Positions 1 through 3,803 of a stretch of DNA of 5,631 nucleotides are shown here, one piece after another. Every line of letters begins with the position of its first letter. Position 1 is the first letter of the stretch. The notes beneath the pieces were generated by a model that was not told the DNA's origin, searched no databases, and worked only from the letters and a program-made list of their open reading frames with translations. The translations under genes and the position numbers were made by a program. This DNA is from an uncultured Opitutia bacterium (GTDB lineage: Bacteria > Verrucomicrobiota > Verrucomicrobiia > Opitutales > UBA953): the NCBI GenBank assembly GCA_903840235.1, contig CAIMFE010000249.1:1-5631 (forward strand). The letters are read 5' to 3'.

Positions 1-801
1 AAACAAACGGAACTCATTTTAGTCGCGGCTCTAATTATTATTCTGGGTGTTCCGCATGGAGCTCTGGATACGCTGTTTGCTAGGGAGTTGTATGGAGTTA
101 ATTCAGTCGTCGCGTGGATTAAATTTTCGGTGATTTATTTGGTCATGGCCGCTTTGGTAGTGGGGTTATGGTATTTGGCGCCGCTCTTATTTTTAATAGG
201 GTTTATTGGCATTTCGATTGCGCACTTTTCGGGTGATCCCGATGGCGAGACCGGATGGTTCATTCGGCTCATTTATGGTGGGGCGATTATTTTTATTCCC
301 GTTTTAAAGCATCCTCAGGAAATTGCGGATGTGTTTAGTTTGCTCGTGGGCACGTCGAGCAGTCAGGCGCTGATGCCATGGATGTCGGGTTTAGCTTTAC
401 CTTGGCTGTCAACGTTGGCTGGTGTGTTGCTTTACTTAGTTAGCAAAAAATCACCGCTCAGTTATGAGTTATTGAGTTTAGGTCTTATCGCTTATTTTGT
501 GTCACCCCTTATTTCGTTTACCATTTTCTTTTGTGGGATGCATAGTGCGAGGCACATTATTCGCACGGCAGCTTTTGCGAAATACTCACAGCCCGTGTTG
601 CTTTTAGGTGCGATGCTATTGCCGATGATTGGAGTATTGGTAATGTCAGTCGCTTCCTGGTTCTTGCTTAAGAATCAAACACTGGATGGTCGCGTCGTGC
701 AGATTGTCTTTGTAGGCTTAGCGGCTTTGACCGTGCCCCACATGGCATTGGTGGAGCAAGTGAGGGTGAAGGGGTGGATTGCGAGTTCAGGTAAGACCTG
801 A
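1..801 (+). CDS. blh: Brp/Blh family beta-carotene 15,15'-dioxygenase, 5'-truncated by window edge
   Basis: An integral inner-membrane enzyme that cleaves beta-carotene centrally into two retinals, usually to supply a rhodopsin. The frame is open from base 1, giving 266 visible residues. Only a short N-terminal piece is likely missing, because the first family motif GVPHGALD already sits at residues 16-23. The family's iron-binding histidines are all in place: H19 in VPHG, H75 in AHFSGD, and H181 and H185 in CGMHSARH. A further conserved-looking H247 lies in LTVPHM. Several hydrophobic membrane segments are evident (about residues 5-25, 36-55, 57-74, 90-103, 133-148, 160-180, 198-224 and 236-252). 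A TTG at base 88 is not the start, since it would remove H19. The last codons and TGA stop lie in a perfect 11-bp inverted repeat (782-806), so the native C-terminus may have been altered. Family assignment is firm; carotenoid cleavage is inferred from the family. Confidence 0.9.
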   Translation, partial: KQTELILVAALIIILGVPHGALDTLFARELYGVNSVVAWIKFSVIYLVMAALVVGLWYLAPLLFLIGFIGISIAHFSGDPDGETGWFIRLIYGGAIIFIPVLKHPQEIADVFSLLVGTSSSQALMPWMSGLALPWLSTLAGVLLYLVSKKSPLSYELLSLGLIAYFVSPLISFTIFFCGMHSARHIIRTAAFAKYSQPVLLLGAMLLPMIGVLVMSVASWFLLKNQTLDGRVVQIVFVGLAALTVPHMALVEQVRVKGWIASSGKT

Positions 802-806
802 ACTCG
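782..806. repeat. Perfect 11-bp hairpin, 3-nt loop, spanning the blh stop codon
   Basis: The arms are CGAGTTCAGGT (782-792) and ACCTGAACTCG (796-806), with loop AAG. The TGA stop (799-801) is in the second arm. No T-run follows; the sequence goes directly into AGGGGAC of the intergenic repeat, so an ordinary intrinsic terminator is unlikely. Confidence 0.9.
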
Positions 807-849
807 AGGGGACAAGCTGGCACGTGGGCACGTTGGCAAGGGGAGAGGC
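807..849 (+). repeat. Intergenic G-rich mosaic repeat, tract A
   Basis: It starts AGGGGACAAG directly after the blh hairpin, runs through CTGGCACG, TGGGCACG and TTGGCAAG units, and ends GGGGAGAGGC. It belongs to the same family as the tracts at 1565, 1868, 1949, 2922, 3621 and 5399, in the same orientation. The remaining bases 850-912 before the toxin gene show no clear promoter or repeat. Confidence 0.8.
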
Positions 850-912
850 CAAATAACTAAGGTAAATGCTTTAGGGGTGTGGGGTTGAGGTTGGGTTTGA
901 TGGAATTGAACT

Positions 913-1284
913 ATGGTGATGAAGGAATTGTGGACTATTGAAACTGCTGATGGATTTGAAAAATCATTTAAGAATTTACGTAAGCGCCATGCCCAGAGTG
1001 CCGATCGAGCGTTAATAAAAACATACCACTATTTAAATGTTTGGCTGAATAATCCACAGTTGGGGAGAGGATTTAATAATCCGGGGTGGATTCATCAAGA
1101 GGGACGAGGAATTATGGCTGTCGACCAGGGAACTCAGTCGAACCTGGCTCCAGTTAGGATTTATTTTTGGTTAGAAGAGTCTGAATATAAAATGTGGCTG
1201 ATTCGTGCTGGTGATAAGAAATCACAATATGCAGATATTGCATATTGCCATCGATGGCTAGAAGAGTTTAAATCATCACAATGA
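913..1284 (+). CDS. RelE/HigB-like toxin of a type II toxin-antitoxin module
   Basis: 123 residues, of the size and shape of RelE/ParE-superfamily toxins. Members of the RelE/HigB branch cut mRNA at the ribosome. The N-terminus (KELWTIETADGFEKSFKNLRKRH) fits the usual strand plus helix. The C-terminal half has the beta-sheet core VRIYFWLEESEYKMWLIRAGDKKSQYADI, where the IRAGDKKSQ turn resembles HigB-type proteins. It lies immediately upstream of an XRE antitoxin and overlaps it by four bases (ATGA), the toxin-first order seen in higBA-type operons. Two starts are possible: ATG 913, or ATG 919, which gives MKELWT and is more typical of the family. Neither has a strong ribosome-binding site. 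Activity and the exact subfamily cannot be read from sequence alone. Confidence 0.8.
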   Translation: MVMKELWTIETADGFEKSFKNLRKRHAQSADRALIKTYHYLNVWLNNPQLGRGFNNPGWIHQEGRGIMAVDQGTQSNLAPVRIYFWLEESEYKMWLIRAGDKKSQYADIAYCHRWLEEFKSSQ

Positions 1285-1559
1285 TTAAAACTCGTAAGAA
1301 GAAGGTTCGTAGTCTGAGCTTACTGGCTTCAGAATTGTTGGGCTATAGTAGGCTGGCCGCTAAAGAATTACAGGGTCAGTATGACGATACTCTACTGGGC
1401 GCACATTTAGAGAGACTGCGCTGCGATGCGGGGCTTACTCAGGCTGAAGTCGCTAAACGTATGGGTGTGACTCAATCAACGGTATCGCGCCTAGAGGATA
1501 GTCGGTGGCAGGATATGAAATTGGGCGAGTTGGACGATTATCTTAAGGCGATGAAATAA
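1281..1559 (+). CDS. XRE-family helix-turn-helix antitoxin
   Basis: A 92-residue DNA-binding protein expected to neutralise the toxin at 913-1284 and autorepress the pair. Residues 1-35 are basic at the very start (MIKTRKKKVR), then helical. The Cro/C1-type HTH occupies about residues 42-90, with the classic core LTQAEVAKRMGVTQSTVSRLE. The ATG overlaps the toxin stop as ATGA, so translation is probably coupled. The protein ends LGELDDYLKAMK; related antitoxins often run slightly further (a short beta strand after the last helix). The repeat tract begins only six bases beyond the TAA, so a small C-terminal loss through the repeat is possible but not shown. No gene-end hairpin is visible here, unlike several other genes in the window. 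Confidence 0.85.
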   Translation: MIKTRKKKVRSLSLLASELLGYSRLAAKELQGQYDDTLLGAHLERLRCDAGLTQAEVAKRMGVTQSTVSRLEDSRWQDMKLGELDDYLKAMK

Positions 1560-1564
1560 AGTTG

Positions 1565-1610
1565 AGGGGACAGGTGGGCAAGGTGACACGGTGACAAGTG
1601 GAGAGGCAAA
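1565..1610 (+). repeat. Intergenic G-rich mosaic repeat, tract B
   Basis: It begins AGGGGACAGG, has GTGGGCAAG, GTGACACG and GTGACAAG units, and ends GTGGAGAGGCAAA. It then joins the REP-like element at 1611. It is nearly the same as tract G (5399-5475), including the shared run GTGGGCAAGGTGACACGG. Confidence 0.8.
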
Positions 1611-1646
1611 GATACACGGACGCGACGCAGTCGCACCCCTACCTGA
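1611..1646. repeat. REP-like hairpin element, copy 1
   Basis: The core is GCGAC (1622-1626), loop GCA, GTCGC (1630-1634), flanked by GATACACGG on the left and CCCCTACCTGA on the right. Further copies are at 1984-2018 and 5476-5510. It lies between convergent genes, the antitoxin (+) and the small gene at 1647-1883 (-). Confidence 0.8.
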
Positions 1647-1658
1647 TCACTTCGTGAT
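1646..1658. repeat. 5-bp hairpin, 3-nt loop, at the 3' end of the minus-strand small gene
   Basis: The arms are ATCAC (1646-1650) and GTGAT (1654-1658), with loop TTC. Read on the minus strand this is ATCAC-GAA-GTGAT, with the gene's TGA stop in the second arm, followed shortly by AGGTAGGGG of the REP-like element. The stem is short, so support is weaker than for the 11-bp cases. Confidence 0.5.
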
Positions 1659-1883
1659 AAAGGGGCGGGCGGAGGCTTGGCACCAGAGCTTGTAAATATT
1701 GATCACGTTTTTGCGAATGCCGGTGACAGGGATTTTTAGGAAGCCATTGCGCTTGGCGGCTTCGAAAAGAATACGTTCTTTTTGGGTGAGGCGATGTCCG
1801 ACCCCGCGATTCCCAATCTTGCCACGAGTAGATTCTCCGCGGCTTAGTTTCTCAATGTCATCTTTACGGGGGCGAGTTGGCAC
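1647..1883 (-). CDS. Small basic hypothetical protein, possibly trimmed by repeats at its ends
   Basis: 78 residues, strongly charged. I believe it is coding rather than a shadow, because it has a sensible helical composition. There is a conserved-looking block GHRLTQKERILFEAAKRNGFLKI (residues 29-51) and a C-terminal IYKLWCQASARPF typical of a folded small protein. I cannot name the family. The only in-frame start I find is GTG at 1883, inside the TTGGCACG repeat unit with no ribosome-binding site, so the true 5' end may have been lost or replaced by repeat. The stop is in the small hairpin at 1646-1658. It is convergent with the antitoxin gene. It could be a short intact gene or a remnant of a longer one. 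The plus-strand frame over 1699-1896 is its antisense shadow. Confidence 0.55.
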   Translation of the reverse strand: MPTRPRKDDIEKLSRGESTRGKIGNRGVGHRLTQKERILFEAAKRNGFLKIPVTGIRKNVINIYKLWCQASARPFITK

Positions 1884-1920
1884 GTTGGCAAGGTGACAAG
1901 GGGAGAGGCAAAAAGCAAAT
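1868..1920 (+). repeat. Intergenic G-rich mosaic repeat, tract C
   Basis: It starts GGGGGCGAG, then has TTGGCACG, TTGGCAAG and GTGACAAG, and ends GGGGAGAGGCAAA. It overlaps the apparent start of the minus-strand small gene. Just downstream, 1924-1936 (GCGCGAGTGAAAC) looks like a decayed copy of the hairpin that is intact at 3029-3045. Confidence 0.7.
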
Positions 1921-1948
1921 CAGCGCGAGTGAAACACGAATAGTTTAG

Positions 1949-1983
1949 GGGGCGAGGGTTTCGTTGGCACGTTAGCAAGGGGA
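1949..1983 (+). repeat. Intergenic G-rich mosaic repeat, tract D
   Basis: AGGGGGCGAGGG, then TTGGCACG and TTAGCAAG units, then GGGGAGATACAA leading into the second REP-like element. It is more degenerate than tracts B and G. It lies upstream of the outer-membrane protein gene. Confidence 0.65.
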
Positions 1984-2018
1984 GATACAAGGACGCGACG
2001 CAGTCGCGCCCCTACCCA
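1984..2018. repeat. REP-like hairpin element, copy 2
   Basis: GATACAAGGA, then a 6-bp stem CGCGAC (1994-1999) / GTCGCG (2003-2008) with loop GCA, then CCCCTACCC. Apart from a few bases this matches copy 1. Here it precedes a gene start rather than separating convergent genes. Confidence 0.8.
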
Positions 2019-2057
2019 ATGTAAATACCGCTTCGGTGGTGGTTTGACAGGGGTAGG
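2011..2057. repeat. Nested inverted repeat upstream of the outer-membrane protein gene
   Basis: CCTACCC (2011-2017) pairs with GGGTAGG (2051-2057). Inside it, ACCG (2027-2030) pairs with CGGT (2034-2037) around loop CTT. It shares its left arm with the REP-like element. A role in expression of the next gene is only a guess. Confidence 0.5.
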
Positions 2058-2070
2058 TTTTTGATATGAA
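2044..2070 (+). promoter_or_regulatory. Candidate promoter for the outer-membrane protein gene
   Basis: TTGACA (2044-2049) is a perfect -35 hexamer and TATGAA (2065-2070) a fair -10, with a rather short 15-base spacer. Transcription would start close to 2077, giving a transcript beginning almost at the second ATG (2079), so near-leaderless. This agrees with the lack of a clear ribosome-binding site, but is unproven. Confidence 0.3.
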
Positions 2071-2072
2071 TT

Positions 2073-2918
2073 ATGGTTATGCTTAAACGTCTCCTCCCTT
2101 TATTTATGTGTGCGGCTGTTTTTGCGGAGGCGCCCCGTCCACGTCCTGGGTTTGAAGGATTGAATGTACGTTTAACGTCGGGTTTCGCGTCGGGAAGTAG
2201 CGATGCACAAGATGAATCCAATGGCTTTGAAGTAACGGGTAATTTTTCGATGACTCAAGTGGGCACGTGGAATTATGATTGGGGTTTTCGTTATGCGCAG
2301 AAACGTCATGATTGGATGAATGCTCCGGTGGATTTTGGTTTAGTGCGTGGAGTCTCTTTAAATTTAAGTGGTTATCAGACCATTGAAGGAATTCGAAAGC
2401 GTTATGCAGTTCTGCAGGTGAATGCGGACGCCGCGGAGCATGCTTCATTGTCGGGTGCCGTTACGGTACAGGGTTTGTATGGTGCTGACTGGAAATTATC
2501 GGAAGAGTGGACGGTAGGTTATTTATTCTTGGCGGAAACACGTGCGGTGAGATCTGCGATGGTTTTAGTGGTGCCTACTTTCCGTTGGAACTTTGCGCCG
2601 AATTGGTCGCTCGGCACTGGAAGGAAATCACTGATCTTAGATTACAAGATTGATGACGTATGGAAGTCATCGCTGGCGCTGATGTTTTTACAGGAGGAAG
2701 CACGCTTGGCGGATTTGGGCGGTCAGCGTCAGGATTTTGAGAGTGAACGCGTGGCGGCGATTTTTGGCTTTAAGCGTCAGACAACTGGACGTGTGCAAGA
2801 GATCAATTTAGGTTGGGCTTTTAGTGCTAAAGCTCGAACCGAGTTGGGCGGAGTGCAGTCAAAATTTGATTTAGCCCCTGGGGCTTTGTTCAGTATTTCG
2901 TCGAAGTGGAATTTCTGA
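2073..2918 (+). CDS. Small outer-membrane beta-barrel protein of unknown function
   Basis: 281 residues with a signal peptide (LKRLLPLFMCAAVFA, cleavage likely near FA-EA at about residue 19). The mature part alternates polar and aromatic residues as expected for amphipathic strands, for example NYDWGFRYAQKR, WTVGYLFLAET, FRWNFAPNWSLGTG and EINLGWAFSAKART. It ends with the outer-membrane insertion signature ISSKWNF, with a terminal Phe. Size suggests a barrel of roughly 10-12 strands. It reminds me of uncharacterised outer-membrane families found in planctomycetes and Verrucomicrobiota (DUF6268-like), but I cannot confirm this. ATG 2073 and ATG 2079 are both possible; the second gives MLKRLLPL, a more standard signal peptide. 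The TGA stop sits in a weak hairpin just before repeat tract E. No enzyme motif is visible. Confidence 0.75.
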   Translation: MVMLKRLLPLFMCAAVFAEAPRPRPGFEGLNVRLTSGFASGSSDAQDESNGFEVTGNFSMTQVGTWNYDWGFRYAQKRHDWMNAPVDFGLVRGVSLNLSGYQTIEGIRKRYAVLQVNADAAEHASLSGAVTVQGLYGADWKLSEEWTVGYLFLAETRAVRSAMVLVVPTFRWNFAPNWSLGTGRKSLILDYKIDDVWKSSLALMFLQEEARLADLGGQRQDFESERVAAIFGFKRQTTGRVQEINLGWAFSAKARTELGGVQSKFDLAPGALFSISSKWNF

Positions 2919-2921
2919 TTC
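2909..2921. repeat. Weak 4-bp inverted repeat over the stop codon of the barrel gene
   Basis: GAAT (2909-2912) and ATTC (2918-2921) with a 5-base loop containing most of the TGA. AGGGGAC follows at once. Alone it would be unremarkable; it is listed because position and tail match the stronger gene-end hairpins. Confidence 0.3.
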
Positions 2922-2934
2922 AGGGGACAAGGTA

Positions 2935-2951
2935 CGCGAGCACAGCTCGCG
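2935..2951. repeat. Free 7-bp hairpin, 3-nt loop, within tract E
   Basis: CGCGAGC (2935-2941), loop ACA, GCTCGCG (2945-2951), immediately followed by AGGGGAC. Confidence 0.85.
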
Positions 2952-3028
2952 AGGGGACACGTGGGCAAGTTGGCACGTTGGCAAGGGGAACACTATTGAG
3001 GGGACACGGGGACAAGGTGACATTGGGA

Positions 3029-3045
3029 CGCGAGTGAAACTCGCG
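3029..3045. repeat. Free 7-bp hairpin, 3-nt loop, within tract E
   Basis: CGCGAGT (3029-3035), loop GAA, ACTCGCG (3039-3045), immediately followed by AGGGGAC. It differs from the 2935 hairpin by a paired change at the top of the stem and by its loop. Confidence 0.85.
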
Positions 3046-3118
3046 AGGGGACAAGGTGACAAGGGGGTAGTTACCTGATACGAGTTGCGTTGAGGGGATT
3101 TTATAGTAAGATTATTGT

Positions 3119-3604
3119 ATGAGAACGAAATGGTTAGTTTGGGTGATGGGACTTTGTCTGGCTTGTTCGTTGTTGGCTGCTGACGATAAGAAAGATGAAA
3201 AGAAGAATGTGACGACAACAACGAGCGGCACGATTGATGGTCAAAAAGTAAATACACGCACTTCTACATTTGGAGGGGTCACTACCACGACTGGCACCAT
3301 CGGTGGAGAGAGAGTGAATACAAGAACGTCGACCTTTGGTGGAATCACGACGACCACAGGAACGATTGGTGATAAGCAGATTAATACGCGGACTTCTACT
3401 TTCGGTGGGATAACATCAACGACCGGTAAGCTAGGCGATCAGAGGGTGGACACGCGTACGTCTACTTTTGGTGGGATTACGACGACCTCGGGTAAAATTG
3501 GTAATGAGGCAATTAAGACAAGGACTTCCACCTTTGGCGGCGTGACAACGACGTCGGGTGATCTTGGGGAGGAAGAGGTTGAATTGAGGCAGACGCAATT
3601 TTAG
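3119..3604 (+). CDS. Exported Thr/Gly-rich protein with five 22-residue repeats
   Basis: 161 residues with a signal peptide (MRTKWLVWVMGLCLACSLLAA, cut near residue 20-21). The Cys in LLACSLLAA-like sequence does not form a convincing lipobox. A short Lys/Asp-rich linker follows, then five full 22-residue repeats and a partial sixth. The repeat pattern is TTTTGxIGxxxxNTRTSTFGG followed by V or I. TRTSTFGG is identical in all five copies, while the middle (IDGQKV, IGGERV, IGDKQI, LGDQRV, IGNEAI) varies but keeps its pattern of hydrophobic and polar positions. The last copy decays to EEVELRQTQF. Regular Thr/Gly-rich units of this length suggest a beta-solenoid or amyloid-like surface protein; that is inference and I recognise no named family. 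TATAGT at 3102-3107 may be a -10 box, leaving a very short leader before ATG 3119. The stop lies in an 11-bp hairpin. Confidence 0.75.
   Translation: MRTKWLVWVMGLCLACSLLAADDKKDEKKNVTTTTSGTIDGQKVNTRTSTFGGVTTTTGTIGGERVNTRTSTFGGITTTTGTIGDKQINTRTSTFGGITSTTGKLGDQRVDTRTSTFGGITTTSGKIGNEAIKTRTSTFGGVTTTSGDLGEEEVELRQTQF
3227..3556 (+). repeat. In-gene tandem repeat, five 66-bp units
   Basis: DNA behind the five 22-residue repeats. Units are far more alike as protein than as DNA. The single Arg of TRTS is written CGC, AGA, CGG, CGT and AGG in order, and the Thr, Ser and Gly codons also vary. The unit boundaries chosen are approximate. Confidence 0.8.
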
Positions 3605-3620
3605 GCGATGCCTAAAATTG
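3596..3620. repeat. Perfect 11-bp hairpin, 3-nt loop, spanning the stop codon of the repeat-protein gene
   Basis: CAATTTTAGGC (3596-3606), loop GAT, GCCTAAAATTG (3610-3620). The TAG stop (3602-3604) is in the first arm. AGGGGGC of tract F follows directly and there is no T-run. Stem length, loop length and tail match the blh hairpin, with an unrelated stem sequence. Confidence 0.9.
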
Positions 3621-3700
3621 AGGGGGCGAGTTAGCAAGTTGGCACGTTGGCGAGGGGAGATACAAAGAGACGAAACATAATTAATTGAGGGGGCAAGGGA

Positions 3701-3717
3701 CGTGGCCGAAGGCCACG
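3701..3717. repeat. Free 7-bp hairpin, 3-nt loop, within tract F
   Basis: CGTGGCC (3701-3707), loop GAA, GGCCACG (3711-3717), immediately followed by AGGGGAC. Confidence 0.85.
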
Positions 3718-3740
3718 AGGGGACAAGTGGGCAAGGGGAG

Positions 3741-3757
3741 CGCGTGCGTTGCACGCG
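3741..3757. repeat. Free 7-bp hairpin, 3-nt loop, within tract F
   Basis: CGCGTGC (3741-3747), loop GTT, GCACGCG (3751-3757), immediately followed by AGGGGAC. Confidence 0.85.
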
Positions 3758-3789
3758 AGGGGACAAGTGGGCAAGTTGGCACGTTGGCG

Positions 3790-3796
3790 AGGGGAG
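3790..3796 (+). promoter_or_regulatory. Ribosome-binding site supplied by the repeat tract
   Basis: AGGGGAG ends seven bases before ATG 3804, a good Shine-Dalgarno match and spacing. The same GGGGAGA string is the standard 3' end of the intergenic repeats elsewhere in the window, so here the repeat appears to serve as the ribosome-binding site. Confidence 0.5.
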
Positions 3797-3803
3797 ATGC
3801 AAA

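Larger units (their letters stand above)
2922..3069 (+). repeat. Intergenic G-rich mosaic repeat, tract E (three or more units)
   Basis: Successive AGGGGAC starts lie at 2922, 2952, 2999 and 3046, two of them right after a three-base-loop hairpin (2935-2951 and 3029-3045). Between them are ACGTGGGCAAG, TTGGCACG, TTGGCAAG and GTGACA units. It ends AAGGGGGTAGTTACCTGATA, whose TACCTGATA resembles the right end of the REP-like element. It fills most of the 200-base gap 2919-3118. Confidence 0.8.
3621..3800 (+). repeat. Intergenic G-rich mosaic repeat, tract F (four units)
   Basis: AGGGG starts at 3621, 3688, 3718 and 3758. Three of the four directly follow a three-base-loop hairpin (3596-3620, 3701-3717 and 3741-3757). 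Units include TTAGCAAG, TTGGCACG, TTGGCGAG, AGTGGGCAAG. Two unit ends read GGCGAGGGGAGAT(A/G)CAAA. The tract fills the 199-base gap between the repeat protein and the beta-helix protein, up to the start codon of the latter. Confidence 0.8.

Noticed and set aside
1699..1896. Plus-strand frame of 65 codons.
   Set aside because: Antisense of the better supported minus-strand small gene, and its end runs into repeat DNA.
2104..2448. Minus-strand frame of 114 codons inside the outer-membrane protein gene.
   Set aside because: Shadow of a gene with a clear signal peptide and C-terminal Phe; its own composition (His-, Asn- and Pro-rich) is not protein-like.
3000..3027. Possible G-quadruplex from the G runs at 3000, 3008, 3015 and 3025.
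   Set aside because: One of the four runs has only two Gs, so at best a weak two-layer structure; the G runs are explained by the repeat itself.
782..3620. Gene-end hairpins at 782-806 and 3596-3620 as ordinary Rho-independent terminators.
   Set aside because: No T-run follows on the plus strand; both run straight into AGGGG. Termination by another mechanism is not excluded.
2922..3800. CRISPR-like array in the intergenic repeats.
   Set aside because: Units are short, uneven and mosaic, without constant repeats and unique spacers of even length, and no cas gene is present.
3702..3803. An N-terminal extension of the beta-helix protein starting at GTG 3702.
   Set aside because: The 34 extra residues are pure repeat and hairpin sequence, and they would bury the signal peptide; starts at 3804 or 3837 have proper ribosome-binding sites.
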